From Pseudaeromonas aegiceratis (lineage in GTDB: Bacteria > Pseudomonadota > Gammaproteobacteria > Enterobacterales > Aeromonadaceae), in NCBI RefSeq assembly GCF_046254905.1, contig NZ_CP158016.1, positions 3,534,001 to 3,598,000 of the forward strand: a DNA stretch of 64,000 nucleotides, read 5' to 3'. Below, in pieces: positions 31,029 to 40,180 of the stretch (position 1 is its first letter; each line of letters opens with the position of its first letter). The notes below the pieces were generated by a model. That model saw only the letters and a program-made list of their open reading frames with translations. It was not told the DNA's origin and did no database searches. The position numbers were made by a program, and so were the translations under genes.

Positions 31029-33494
31029 CTAGCGCGGGGCGCTGCGGTAGGGCACCACCTGCAGTTGCCCGTTCTCCTCCACCAGCTCGTAGAACTGGGG
31101 CAGGTTGAAGTTGATGAACTGCCCCTCGTTATGGAAGCGTTCGTGGGTCAGGGTGTAGTAGCGGCTGACGCTCTGCACCAGATCTTCCTTGCTGCCGAAG
31201 TAGTCCCGGTACATCTCCACCTTGTTGTGCTCGTCCAGCACGAAGACGCTGAAGCCGTGCTCCCTGTCCTGGAAGAAGAACTGGATCAGCCCCTCGCTGG
31301 CATAGGAGTCGACCACGGACGGCACCCCCTGGCGTCCGCCCTCATCGTCATCCGGCAGCCGCTCCAGCTTGTTGTTGGCAATCTGGCGGTAGAAGTCGAT
31401 GGCGCCGGACATCCGCTTCACCGACACGCCGCGCCGTTCCAGGAACAGGGCGAACTTCTCCTGCCCCACCGACAACAGCTTCACCAGCCGCTGCTTGTCC
31501 CGGGCCAGCCGCAACTCGATGCACTCCTGCACCAGGCGGTTGAACTGATTGCGGATGAGACCCCGGAAGTGCTGGCTGTAACAGAACACCTCCACCGCCT
31601 CGGGGGCGGCGGCGTCCTGGTGCATCTTGCCGAGTATGGTGGAGAGGGCTTCCACCACCGCCTCGGGGCCGGTGAAGTGCAGGGTGCGCATCTCGTTCCA
31701 GGAGTTGCGGTAGACGAGATCCACAGTGCCCACCAGGCACTCCTGCTCCAGGCCGAAGCTCAGCACGTCGGCGTTCTCGGCATCGAAGGCCAGCTCCCGG
31801 TCCTGCCAGTGGGAGGTGGGGTCCAGCTCCAGGTTGAGGAAGATGCCCAGGTGGCGCACCTCGCAGGGCCGGCTCAGGGCCAGGTTGGCCGCCGGCGTCA
31901 GGCGCACCGGGAAGGTGGCCGCCAGATCGTGGCAGAACTGGTGCAACGCCGGCAGGGCCAGATCCGACCCCAGGGCCCGCAGCTGCACCCGGCTGGTGCT
32001 GGTCAACAGGCCGTTGAAGTAGGCCCAGGCCACCAGCTTGCTGATGTAGCCGTTATATTCCAGCGGCGCCCGACCTATGATGGCCGCCGGGGTCAGCGCG
32101 TACTTGTAGAGGTACCAGCCGGCGCGATTGATGCCACCGGGCGGCACCTGGATGAAGCTCAGATCCGCCTCGTGCAGATCCGGCGCTATCTTGAGGTTGA
32201 TGCGCTGCACCTTGCCGGGCAGGGATTCGAATGCGGCATACAGCTTGCGGGAGAGGATGCCGATGTCTTCGGGGTTGATGGACTCGCTGATGTTGTTGCG
32301 CCGGGCGAACTGGATGAGCTGGCTGTAGCTCTGCATCAGGGTCTCCAGCAGCTCGCCATAGGCGTGCTTGACCTCTTCCACCTTCCACTGGTCGCGGCTG
32401 TCCAGATGGTGCACCACCTCGGCGCTCCAGCCCCACTCGGCGATCAGCCGATCCAGCACCGCCTGGCGCCAGGCCTGACGGCCGCCGCCGTGATCGCACA
32501 CCTTGAGGTAGAAGCAGCGGCGGGCCAGATCCAGCCGTTTGAGATCATTGATACCCTGCAGATAGTGGGTCACCTTCTGCAGCATCAGGTAATAGGTGTC
32601 CAGGGCCAGATCGTAGCCCTCGTGGTGCTGGAACCAGGCCTTGGCCTCCACCGACAGCAAGCGGGTGTCGGGGAACTCGGCGGAGTAGGCCTCCATAAGC
32701 AAGATCTTCAGCACCGCCTTGTAGGGGGAGTCCAGCCCCTTGTACAGCAGCCAGAGGGCGGAGCCGAAATACTCCTCCGCCGGGATGCGCTGCAGGCCGC
32801 CCAGATCCAGCCACTCCTCCGGCTTGAGGCCGCAGTCCCGCATCAGGGTGCTGACCACCTGGTCGTACTCCTCTTCCCACTCCACCGGCACCACGGGCCA
32901 CAGCAGGCGGCGACCGGCGATGCGCAGGGCGCTGCGGTAGAACTCGTCCAGCAGCAGCAGGTGCTGGGCGCTGCCGCAGTTGTCGCCCCCCAGCTCGGCC
33001 ACGTTATCCAGGCGGAACTTGTTGTCGGGAATGAGGAAGAAGTTGAGCTCCACCCCGCGGTGCTCCGCCAGCTTGGAGATCAGCAGGCACTTGTGCTCCA
33101 GCAGCTCCAGCCGATCCAGGCTCAGGTGATGGGAGTGACAGACCCAGATGTCCAGGTCCGAGCTGCAGCACTGGCCGATGGAGGCGGTGCTGCCCATGGA
33201 GTAGACCCCCAGGATGGCGGTCTCGCTGGCCTGGATGCCCTGCAGGTTGTGGGTGGCCATGCAGATGTCGTCGATGAACTCCTGCTGGGCCTCGGACAGG
33301 GTAAAGAAGGCGATGCCGTGGGGCACCTCACCGGAGACATAGCCAGGCAACAGCGGGTGATTGAAGTGCAGCAGCACCGGCAGCAGCTCAAAGATCTGCT
33401 GGCCGTACTCGCTCATGGCCTCCAATGCACGGGCAGTCTTCGCTTGGTTGATGGCGTCGTAACGCGCAACCAGCGTCTGGATATGATTCGACAA
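31029..33494 (-). CDS. cyaA: class I adenylate cyclase
   Basis: An 821-residue enterobacterial-type (class I) adenylate cyclase making cAMP for CRP. The N-terminal catalytic half contains GVYSMGSTASIGQCCSSDLDIWVCH and AWFQHHEGYDLALDTYYLMLQKVTHYL; the C-terminal half is the regulatory part that in E. coli responds to the PTS. The start codon is TTG, as in E. coli cyaA, giving inefficient initiation. The beginning NHIQTLVARYDAINQAKTARAL aligns with the known N terminus. A CRP-type site lies 57 bases upstream. Confidence 0.95.
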   Translation of the reverse strand: MSNHIQTLVARYDAINQAKTARALEAMSEYGQQIFELLPVLLHFNHPLLPGYVSGEVPHGIAFFTLSEAQQEFIDDICMATHNLQGIQASETAILGVYSMGSTASIGQCCSSDLDIWVCHSHHLSLDRLELLEHKCLLISKLAEHRGVELNFFLIPDNKFRLDNVAELGGDNCGSAQHLLLLDEFYRSALRIAGRRLLWPVVPVEWEEEYDQVVSTLMRDCGLKPEEWLDLGGLQRIPAEEYFGSALWLLYKGLDSPYKAVLKILLMEAYSAEFPDTRLLSVEAKAWFQHHEGYDLALDTYYLMLQKVTHYLQGINDLKRLDLARRCFYLKVCDHGGGRQAWRQAVLDRLIAEWGWSAEVVHHLDSRDQWKVEEVKHAYGELLETLMQSYSQLIQFARRNNISESINPEDIGILSRKLYAAFESLPGKVQRINLKIAPDLHEADLSFIQVPPGGINRAGWYLYKYALTPAAIIGRAPLEYNGYISKLVAWAYFNGLLTSTSRVQLRALGSDLALPALHQFCHDLAATFPVRLTPAANLALSRPCEVRHLGIFLNLELDPTSHWQDRELAFDAENADVLSFGLEQECLVGTVDLVYRNSWNEMRTLHFTGPEAVVEALSTILGKMHQDAAAPEAVEVFCYSQHFRGLIRNQFNRLVQECIELRLARDKQRLVKLLSVGQEKFALFLERRGVSVKRMSGAIDFYRQIANNKLERLPDDDEGGRQGVPSVVDSYASEGLIQFFFQDREHGFSVFVLDEHNKVEMYRDYFGSKEDLVQSVSRYYTLTHERFHNEGQFINFNLPQFYELVEENGQLQVVPYRSAPR

Positions 33495-33550
33495 CAGACT
33501 GGTCTTCCGGTTCCAGGGGAATGAAAGCAGATATTAGGATCTGCTAAAAA

Positions 33551-33566
33551 TGTGAGCATGGTAACA
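33551..33566 (-). promoter_or_regulatory. candidate CRP site in the cyaA/hemC intergenic region
   Basis: TGTGA-GCATGG-TAACA matches TGTGA-N6-TCACA with one mismatch. E. coli cyaA is repressed by cAMP-CRP through such a site. It could also act on hemC. Confidence 0.5.
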
Positions 33567-33698
33567 ACAGCCTCAGGGCGGGTAAACCATTTCTCCGAAC
33601 CGACTTGGTGCAAAAACAGAATGGCCTCAGATGGGCATCAACATGCAGCCGACTAACAAGGGTGTTACTATCCGGCTACCCGACACCCGCATAGAAAA

Positions 33699-34634
33699 AT
33701 GATGACTTCACAGTCCCTGCGCATCGCCACCCGCAAGAGTCCCCTGGCCCTCTGGCAGGCCGAACACATACGCCATCGCCTCCAGCAACTGCACCCCCAG
33801 CTGAGGGTGGAGCTGGTGCCCATGAGCACCCGGGGTGACAAGATACTGGACACGCCGCTGGCCAAGGTCGGCGGCAAGGGGCTGTTCGTCAAGGAGCTGG
33901 AGACCGCCCTGCTGGAAGGCCGCGCCGATCTGGCGGTGCACTCCATGAAGGACGTGCCGGTGGACTTCCCTGACGGCCTGGGGCTGACGGTGATCTGCGC
34001 CGGCGAAGACCCGCGGGACGCCTTCGTCAGCCCCCGCTTCGCCAGCCTGGACGAACTGCCCCAGGGGGCCGTGGTGGGCACCTCCAGCCTGCGCCGCCAG
34101 TGTCAGCTGCGGGCCCGCCGGCCGGATCTGCAGGTGCGGGATCTGCGGGGCAACGTCAACACCCGGCTGGCCAAGCTGGACGCCGGCGAGTATGACGCCA
34201 TCCTGCTGGCCGCCGCCGGCCTGCAGCGGCTGGGCATGGCGGAGCGCATCCGCCAGGCGCTGCCGGTGGAGACCAGCCTGCCGGCCAACGGCCAGGGGGT
34301 GCTGGCCATTGAGTGCCGGCTGGCGGACCGCCAGACCCTGGCCCTGCTGGCGCCCCTGGATGATGCCGACAGCCGGGATCGGGTGCTGGCGGAACGGGCC
34401 ATGAACCGCGCCCTGCAGGGGGGCTGCCAGGTCCCCATCGGCGCCCACGCCGTGCTGGCGGGGGAGCAGCTCTGGTTGCGGGGCCTGGTGGGCAGCCCGG
34501 ATGGCAGCCAGCTGCTGCAAGACGAGATCCGCGGCCCGCGCCAGCAGGCCGAGGCATTGGGCGAGACCCTGGCCCGCCGCCTGCTGGAAGCCGGCGCGGA
34601 TCGTATCCTGGCCCAGGTGTACGGCGACCGATGA
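33699..34634 (+). CDS. hemC: hydroxymethylbilane synthase (porphobilinogen deaminase)
   Basis: A 311-residue enzyme polymerising four porphobilinogens into hydroxymethylbilane for heme. Seen: LRIATRKSPLALWQAEHI, VHSMKDVP, GTSSLRRQCQL, DLRGNVNTRLAKLD, LPANGQGVLAIECR, and GGCQVPIGAHAV with the Cys that carries the dipyrromethane cofactor. It is first in the hemCDXY operon and overlaps hemD by four bases. Two adjacent ATG codons (33699, 33702) are both possible. Confidence 0.96.
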   Translation: MMTSQSLRIATRKSPLALWQAEHIRHRLQQLHPQLRVELVPMSTRGDKILDTPLAKVGGKGLFVKELETALLEGRADLAVHSMKDVPVDFPDGLGLTVICAGEDPRDAFVSPRFASLDELPQGAVVGTSSLRRQCQLRARRPDLQVRDLRGNVNTRLAKLDAGEYDAILLAAAGLQRLGMAERIRQALPVETSLPANGQGVLAIECRLADRQTLALLAPLDDADSRDRVLAERAMNRALQGGCQVPIGAHAVLAGEQLWLRGLVGSPDGSQLLQDEIRGPRQQAEALGETLARRLLEAGADRILAQVYGDR

Positions 34635-35368
34635 CCCCCCTGGTGCTGCGCCCGCAACCCCAGGCCGATGCCCTGTGCCAGGCCCTGTCCCTGGCCGGCC
34701 ATCACCCCGTCTGCTGCCCCCTGTTCGCCCTGACCCCGGGCCGCGAGCTGGTCCAGCTGCCCCAGGCCCTGGCCGAGGCGGCGCTGGTCATCGCCGTCAG
34801 CGCCCCGGCGGTGGAGCAGGCCGACGGCTGGCTCACAGCCCAGGGGCTGAGCTGGCCCACGACGCCGGCCCTGGCGGTGGGGCCCGCCACCGCGGCGGCC
34901 TGGCAGCAGGCGGGCATCCAGGCCCTGGCGCCGGCGCAGGCCGACAGCGAGGGGCTGCTGGCCTTGCCGGCCCTGCAACCCGAAGCGGTGGCCGGCCGGC
35001 CCGTGCTGATACTGCGGGGCGACAGCGGTCGCGAGTTCCTGGCCCAGCAGCTGACGGCCCGCGGTGCCCGGGTGCGCTACTGCGAATGCTACCGCCGGGA
35101 GACGCTGCCGCTGGATGGCGCTAGCCTCTGGCACAAGTGGCGCTCATCCGGGGTGGACAGTGTTATCATCACCAGCGGTGATCTGTTTAACCGCTTGAGC
35201 CAGCTGCTGCCCGGTGCGGCCCGCCCCTGGCTTGAGCAATTGACCTATTATGTGCCCAGCACCCGGATCGGCGACTGGCTGACCCGGGCCGGCATGCACC
35301 ATATTCAGCTGACCCAGGGGGCCGCCACCGCCGCCATCCTGGCGGCGCTGCCAACGAGGACCCCATGA
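34631..35368 (+). CDS. hemD: uroporphyrinogen-III synthase
   Basis: A 245-residue two-domain cyclase that closes hydroxymethylbilane with inversion of ring D. HemD sequences are poorly conserved; here LVLRPQPQADALCQAL, VIAVSAPAVEQ, ALAVGPATAAAW, ILRGDSGREFLAQQLTARGARVRYCECYRR and VIITSGDLFNRL fit the family and the position between hemC and hemX is decisive. It overlaps both neighbours by four bases, so translation is coupled. Confidence 0.93.
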   Translation: MTPLVLRPQPQADALCQALSLAGHHPVCCPLFALTPGRELVQLPQALAEAALVIAVSAPAVEQADGWLTAQGLSWPTTPALAVGPATAAAWQQAGIQALAPAQADSEGLLALPALQPEAVAGRPVLILRGDSGREFLAQQLTARGARVRYCECYRRETLPLDGASLWHKWRSSGVDSVIITSGDLFNRLSQLLPGAARPWLEQLTYYVPSTRIGDWLTRAGMHHIQLTQGAATAAILAALPTRTP

Positions 35369-36474
35369 TGACGGAAAAAGCGACTCCTCCCGAGACCGAG
35401 GCCCAGGTCGAGACCCAGGCGCAGGTCGCCCCCGCCGCGGCCGCCGCCCCGGATGCGCCGGCAACCCCGCCCAAGCCGGTGCACAGCGGTCGCGCCCTGG
35501 CGGCCCTGGCCCTGCTGCTGGCCTTAGGGACCGCCGCCGGCGTCTATGGTTACGGCCGCTGGTTCAGCGATCAGCAGAGCGCCCAGCTGCAACAGCTGCA
35601 GCTGCAACTCACCGAGCTCAAGGCCCAGCAGAGCCCGCTGCTCAGCCAACTCTCCCAGGCGGACGAGCGGCTGCGGGATCTGCAGCAGCAACTGCTCAAG
35701 GACAGCGACCGCCAGAACCAGCTGGAGCACCAGCTGCTGACCCTGAGCAGCCGCCGGCCCAACGACTGGCTGCTGGCGGAGGCCGACTACCTGGTGCGCA
35801 TGGCCGGTCGCAAGCTGTGGCTGGAGCATGACGTCAACGCCGCCCTGCTGCTGCTGCACGAGGCCGATGGCCGCATCCGGGATCTCAACGACCCGGCCCT
35901 GCTGCCGGTGCGCAAGGCCTTCGCCGAAGACCAGGCCAGCCTGCAGGCCCTGCCCCAACCCGACAAGGAAGGGCTGGTGCTGCGCCTGGCGGCCCTCATC
36001 GACAACCTGGATCAGCTGCCGGTGAAGGGCATGGGCCACAAGGCCCCCGCCGCCAGTCAGGAGGGTGAGGTGAGCGAGTCCCTCACCGACTGGCGGGACA
36101 ACCTGTACAAGAGCTGGCGCGGCTTTGCCGACAACTTCATCAGCATCCGCCGGCTGGACAGTGATAGCGAGGCCCTGCTGGCCCCGGATCAGCGCTGGTA
36201 CCTGAAGGCCAACCTGCGCACCCAGCTGCTCAACGCCCAGCAGGCGGTCTACCGGGAGCAAAGCGCCGTCTACGAAGACAGCCTGCAGCGGGTCAGCCAG
36301 TGGCTGGAGCAGTATTTCGATGGCGACGACAGCGGCACCCAGTTCATGCAGTCCGAGCTGGAGAAGCTGCTGGCCGAGCCCCTGAGCCAGAAATACCCCG
36401 ACAAGCTGGCCAGCCAGACCCAGCTGGAAGATCTGGTGCAGCAACGGCTGCAAACCCTGATGAACCGGTCCTGA
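35365..36474 (+). CDS. hemX: HemX family membrane protein
   Basis: A 369-residue inner-membrane protein: Pro/Ala/Glu-rich cytoplasmic N terminus, one transmembrane helix (LAALALLLALGTAAGVYGYG, ~50-69), a Gln/Leu-rich coiled coil (~75-125: QLQQLQLQLTELKAQQ...), then the conserved DWLLAEADYLVRMAGRKLWLEHD periplasmic domain. The gene is annotated in many genomes as uroporphyrinogen-III C-methyltransferase, but that activity is not supported for this family. Role unknown; conserved between hemD and hemY. Confidence 0.9.
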   Translation: MMTEKATPPETEAQVETQAQVAPAAAAAPDAPATPPKPVHSGRALAALALLLALGTAAGVYGYGRWFSDQQSAQLQQLQLQLTELKAQQSPLLSQLSQADERLRDLQQQLLKDSDRQNQLEHQLLTLSSRRPNDWLLAEADYLVRMAGRKLWLEHDVNAALLLLHEADGRIRDLNDPALLPVRKAFAEDQASLQALPQPDKEGLVLRLAALIDNLDQLPVKGMGHKAPAASQEGEVSESLTDWRDNLYKSWRGFADNFISIRRLDSDSEALLAPDQRWYLKANLRTQLLNAQQAVYREQSAVYEDSLQRVSQWLEQYFDGDDSGTQFMQSELEKLLAEPLSQKYPDKLASQTQLEDLVQQRLQTLMNRS

Positions 36475-36485
36475 CAGGAGGCGCC

Positions 36486-37658
36486 ATGTTTCGAATTCTG
36501 CTACTGCTGTTGCTGCTGGCGGTCGCCCTCTTCGCCGGTCCCCATCTGGCGGGCAACCAGGGCTATGTGCAGATCATCCTCGGCCACTACAGCGTGGAGA
36601 TGACGGTGGTCAGCGCCGCCCTGGTGGCGGTGCTGGGCTACTTCGGCCTGCTGCTGCTGGAATACCTGATCACCCGGCTGTTCTCCCTGGGCAGCCGCAC
36701 CCGCAACTGGTTCGGCCTGCGCCGCAGCCATAAGGCGGTACAGCGGACACGCAAGGGGCACCTGGCCCTGGCCACCGGCGACTACCGTCAGGCCGAGCGC
36801 CTGATGGCCGCCAGCGCCGCCGACAGCGAATTCCCGCTGCTCAACTACCTGGGGGCCGCCCGGGCGGCGGATGCCCAAGGGCGAGGCGAGGCCCGGGATC
36901 GCTACCTGCAGGAGGCCCTGGCCCATCCCGAAGGTTCCTTGGCCGGCGGCCTGCTGGCGGCCCGCCTGGCCCTGCGCAACCAACAGCCTGAGCTAGCGCT
37001 GGCCCAAATGACTCCGCTGTTGGCGGAGCATGCCAAGCATCCGCGGCTGCTGACCCTCTATCAGCGCGCCCTGCTGGCCGCGGGCCGCTGGCAGGAGCTG
37101 ATCGATCTGCTGCCCCAGCTGCAGAAGCTCAAGCTGCTGACCCCGGAGGCCGTGAGTCAGCTGCAACAGCAGGCCTACCCGGCCCGCTTCGCCGAGCTGG
37201 CCGAACAAGGCAGCCAGCCCTTGCTGGACTACTGGCAAGGCCTGGCCAAGCCCCTGCGCCAGCAGGTGGCGCTGCGGGCCGCCTGCTGCCGGCAGCTCAT
37301 CCGGCTGCAGGCCCACGACGCGGCGGAAACCCTGCTGCGAGAAGGGCTCAAGCAAAGCCGCGAGCCGGCCCTTCTGGCCCTGTGTGGCCAGCTGCAGCTG
37401 ACGGACTACCAGCCCCTGCTGACCCTGCTGCAGCAATATGGCCCGGATCAGGACAACGAGGCGGCCCTGCTCTCCGCCCAGGGTCAGATCTGCTTCCACC
37501 AGCAGCACTATCCCCAGGCCCTGCAACTGCTGGAGAAGGCGGTGACCCTGGCCCCCAACCCACGGGACTACCAGCTGCTGGGCCAGCTGATGGAGCGCCA
37601 GCGGCTGTTCGAGAAGGCCAACCACTACTACCTGGCCGGTCTGCAACTGACCGCCTGA
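36486..37658 (+). CDS. hemY: HemY family TPR membrane protein
   Basis: A 390-residue protein with two N-terminal membrane helices (FRILLLLLLLAVALFAGPHL; MTVVSAALVAVLGYFGLLLL), then tetratricopeptide-like helices (GHLALATGDYRQAERLM; AQGQICFHQQHYPQALQLLEKAV). This is the gammaproteobacterial HemY of the hemCDXY operon, not the Gram-positive protoporphyrinogen oxidase of the same name. GGAGG lies four bases before the ATG. Function in heme synthesis is inferred only from the operon. Confidence 0.92.
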   Translation: MFRILLLLLLLAVALFAGPHLAGNQGYVQIILGHYSVEMTVVSAALVAVLGYFGLLLLEYLITRLFSLGSRTRNWFGLRRSHKAVQRTRKGHLALATGDYRQAERLMAASAADSEFPLLNYLGAARAADAQGRGEARDRYLQEALAHPEGSLAGGLLAARLALRNQQPELALAQMTPLLAEHAKHPRLLTLYQRALLAAGRWQELIDLLPQLQKLKLLTPEAVSQLQQQAYPARFAELAEQGSQPLLDYWQGLAKPLRQQVALRAACCRQLIRLQAHDAAETLLREGLKQSREPALLALCGQLQLTDYQPLLTLLQQYGPDQDNEAALLSAQGQICFHQQHYPQALQLLEKAVTLAPNPRDYQLLGQLMERQRLFEKANHYYLAGLQLTA

Positions 37659-37666
37659 TCCCCCCC

Positions 37667-37687
37667 GGCCACGCCCTGGGCGTGGCC
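37667..37687 (+). terminator. hairpin after hemY
   Basis: GGCCACGCC-CTG-GGCGTGGCC begins eight bases past the hemY stop; no T-run follows. Confidence 0.5.
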
Positions 37688-37718
37688 GCCTCACCCACCA
37701 GCACCAGTTAAGTGCAAA

Positions 37719-37733
37719 GCACTATTTTAGCGC
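37719..37733 (+). promoter_or_regulatory. NtrC-like enhancer site 1 upstream of amt
   Basis: GCACTATTTTAGCGC fits the GCAC-N7-GTGC NtrC pattern with one mismatch in the right half. It lies about 140 bases before the sigma-54-type promoter. Confidence 0.4.
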
Positions 37734-37773
37734 GCACTGACCACCCCTAACTCACGCCATCTTCAGCCAACGC

Positions 37774-37788
37774 AGACCAAAATAGCGC
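37774..37788 (+). promoter_or_regulatory. NtrC-like enhancer site 2 upstream of amt
   Basis: AGACCAAAATAGCGC is a weaker NtrC-like site about 85 bases before the sigma-54-type promoter. It shares ATAGCGC with other pieces in this intergenic region. Confidence 0.35.
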
Positions 37789-37858
37789 AACGCCATTCCA
37801 TTGCAAATCATGTGGTTATAGCGCAAAGCCCCAAATCAGTTCGGATTTCTCGCCATTT

Positions 37859-37874
37859 TGGCACGACTTTTGTT
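37859..37874 (+). promoter_or_regulatory. sigma-54 (-24/-12) promoter of amt
   Basis: TGGCACG-ACTT-TTGTT matches the TGGCACR-N4-TTGCW consensus except for T in place of C at -12. Amt genes are usually under NtrC/sigma-54 nitrogen control. The leader continues about 110 bases to the start and contains a GCGCACC/GGTGCAC dyad (37902-37918). Confidence 0.55.
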
Positions 37875-37993
37875 TCATCGACCGCCTATTGCACTGGATT
37901 TGCGCACCAATGGTGCACAAAGACGCGCGAGTGGTGCAAACGGCACTCCTGCCCGGTGACACGAGATCGCTTCGACATAAATGGAGGTTATTT

Positions 37994-39211
37994 GTGGTAG
38001 AGACCAACAGCGCGGTGGCCAGCCTGGTGACCGGCGGCAACACCTTGTTCGTATTGCTCGGCGCCATCATGGTGCTGGCGATGCACGCCGGCTTTGCCTT
38101 CCTGGAACTGGGCACGGTACGGGCCAAGAACCAGGTCAATGCCCTGGTGAAGATACTCACCGACTTCGGGGTCTCCACCCTGGCCTACTTCTTCGTCGGC
38201 TATCAGCTGGCCTATGGCGAAAACTTCCTCGGCAGCGCCCAGAGCCTGATGGCCGACAACGGCTACGCCCTGGTGAAGTTCTTCTTCCTGCTGACCTTCG
38301 CCGCCGCCATCCCGGCCATCGTCAGCGGCGGCATCGCCGAGCGGGCCCGCTTCTACCCCATGCTGATCTGCTCCGCCCTGATGGTGGGCCTGGTCTATCC
38401 CCTGTTTGAGGGCATCGCCTGGAACGGCCACTTCGGCCTGCAGGCCTGGCTGGAGGCCCACTACGGCGCCGCCTTCCACGACTTCGCCGGCTCCGTGGTG
38501 GTGCATGCGGTGGGCGGCTGGATCGGTCTCGTGGCCCTGCTGCTGCTGGGCACCCGCCGCGGTCGGGTGCGCAACGGCCAGGTGCTCAGCTTTGCCCCGT
38601 CCAACATCCCCATGCTGGCCCTGGGCAGCTGGATCCTGATCGTCGGCTGGTTCGGCTTCAACGTCATGTCCGCCCAGAAGCTGGACGGCATCAGCGGTCT
38701 CGTCGCGGTGAACTCCCTGATGGCCATGGTGGGCGGTACCCTGGTGGCCCTGCTGATGGGCAGAAATGACCCCGGCTTCATCCACAACGGCCCCCTGGCC
38801 GGCCTAGTGGCCGTGTGTGCCGGTTCCGATCTGATGCACCCGGTGGGCGCCCTGGTGGTGGGTGGCGTGGCCGCCGCCATCTTCATCCTGGTGTTCACCT
38901 GGCTGCAGCGTAAACCCAAGCTGGACGACGTGCTGGGGGTCTGGCCGCTGCACGGCCTGTGTGGCGCCTGGGGCGGCATCGCCGCCGGTCTCTTCGGCAG
39001 CGAAGCCTGGGGCGGCCTGGGCGGTGTCAGCCTGATGAGCCAGCTCATCGGCACCCTGCTGGGGGTGAGCATCGCCGTGGTGGGCGCCTTCATCGTCTAC
39101 GGCCTGATGGCCAAGCTGGTGGGCATCCGCCTGACCCAGGAAGAGGAACACCGGGGGGCGGATCTGGCCATCCACAAGATCAGCGCCACCGCCGGCGAGG
39201 TGCAGATCTGA
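37994..39211 (+). CDS. amt: ammonium transporter (Amt family)
   Basis: A 405-residue inner-membrane channel with about 11 hydrophobic helices. The pore twin-histidine positions are in FHDFAGSVVVHAVGGWIGL and GVWPLHGLCGAWGGIAAGLFG; NTLFVLLGAIMVLAMHAGFAFLELG is the N-terminal helix. The start is a GTG preceded by GGAGG at 37983-37987, giving an N terminus MVETNSAVASL. Upstream ATGs lie before the ribosome site. No glnK gene is adjacent, unlike the usual glnK-amtB pair, so PII control would act from elsewhere. Confidence 0.92.
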   Translation: MVETNSAVASLVTGGNTLFVLLGAIMVLAMHAGFAFLELGTVRAKNQVNALVKILTDFGVSTLAYFFVGYQLAYGENFLGSAQSLMADNGYALVKFFFLLTFAAAIPAIVSGGIAERARFYPMLICSALMVGLVYPLFEGIAWNGHFGLQAWLEAHYGAAFHDFAGSVVVHAVGGWIGLVALLLLGTRRGRVRNGQVLSFAPSNIPMLALGSWILIVGWFGFNVMSAQKLDGISGLVAVNSLMAMVGGTLVALLMGRNDPGFIHNGPLAGLVAVCAGSDLMHPVGALVVGGVAAAIFILVFTWLQRKPKLDDVLGVWPLHGLCGAWGGIAAGLFGSEAWGGLGGVSLMSQLIGTLLGVSIAVVGAFIVYGLMAKLVGIRLTQEEEHRGADLAIHKISATAGEVQI

Positions 39212-39241
39212 CGCACAGCTCTAAGTGACTTACAGATGAAC

Positions 39242-39266
39242 AAGGCGCCTGGTTAGGCGCCTTTCT
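39242..39266. terminator. bidirectional terminator amt / oxidoreductase
   Basis: AAGGCGCCT-GGTT-AGGCGCCTT followed by TCTT, between convergent genes. Confidence 0.75.
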
Positions 39267-40180
39267 TATTGGCTCACGGCACCATAGGCCGCCTGGATCA
39301 GCGCGTCCAGCGGCCAGGCCTTGGCGGGGTTGAACAGGCCGGCACCCAGCGCCTGGGGCAAGGGGGCGGGTCGGTTCAGCTGTTCGAGAATGGCCAGCAG
39401 GCTGCGCCGGTTGGCCCGCAGCCAGCAATCCTCGGCGCACCACTCGCCGTCGTTGAGCTGCCGCCCATCCAGGGTCAATGGGTCGTACTGCCAGGTCTCG
39501 CCAGGCCGATAGTGGCCCGCAAGCCGCAGCAGGCCGCCTTGGGTGTGCAACTCCAGCGTCTGATAGAGGCCCGGCGCCTCCGCCGGCCCGCAATAGAGCG
39601 ACGCGGGCACGCCACCCAGGGTGGCGGACAGGGCATGGGGCGAGTGCACGGCGGTGAGCTTCGGCTCCCCCAGCCGATGGGCCAAAAAGGAGAGCGGGTG
39701 GCTCGCCACCTCCAGCCACCACTGGGCCGGGGTGAAGGTGAGCGGCAACCGGTAGTGGCAGGCCAGGCTGACCCGCTGGACGGGCCCCAGGGTCGGCAGG
39801 ATTTGCGCCAGCAGGCGGGCCGAGTCGAGAAAGGCAAAGGCGTAGTTGACCCAGACCGGCTGGCGCCCCGCGGGCAGGGCCGCCGGCGAGCCGGTGAGCC
39901 CCAGCAGGGGCTTCTCGCAGATCACCGGGTAGTCGCCAAGCCGGGCCAGCCAGTCGCCATGGCTGACGGCCGGGGTGGCCAGGCTCACCACATCGGGGGC
40001 CAGCTCGGCGATCTCCTCGACCCGGGTCAGGGCATGGGGGATGCCCTGCTCCCGGGCGATGTGCGCCACCGACTCGCCGGGGCGGCCCAGCAGCCCCACC
40101 ACCTCGATGCCGGCCTGGCGGTAGGCCCCTAGATGCACCAGTCCCCAGTTGCCGCCGATGAGCAGGGCCCGGCGCATCAT
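39266..40180 (-). CDS. Gfo/Idh/MocA-family oxidoreductase
   Basis: A 304-residue NAD(P)-binding protein. ALLIGGNWGLVHLGAYRQAGIEVVGL is a Rossmann start with a variant glycine loop (GGNWG), and VICEKPLLG carries the family EKP motif with the catalytic Lys. The C-terminal alpha/beta domain is divergent. Substrate is unknown; such enzymes oxidise or reduce sugars, inositols and related carbonyls. It is the last gene of a three-gene operon (aldo/keto reductase, cupin, this), overlapping the cupin gene by four bases. Confidence 0.75.
   Translation of the reverse strand: MMRRALLIGGNWGLVHLGAYRQAGIEVVGLLGRPGESVAHIAREQGIPHALTRVEEIAELAPDVVSLATPAVSHGDWLARLGDYPVICEKPLLGLTGSPAALPAGRQPVWVNYAFAFLDSARLLAQILPTLGPVQRVSLACHYRLPLTFTPAQWWLEVASHPLSFLAHRLGEPKLTAVHSPHALSATLGGVPASLYCGPAEAPGLYQTLELHTQGGLLRLAGHYRPGETWQYDPLTLDGRQLNDGEWCAEDCWLRANRRSLLAILEQLNRPAPLPQALGAGLFNPAKAWPLDALIQAAYGAVSQ

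Noticed and set aside
31065..33524. Plus-strand open frame of 819 codons
   Set aside because: Antisense to cyaA; rich in Gln/Val/Gly/Leu with no recognisable fold.
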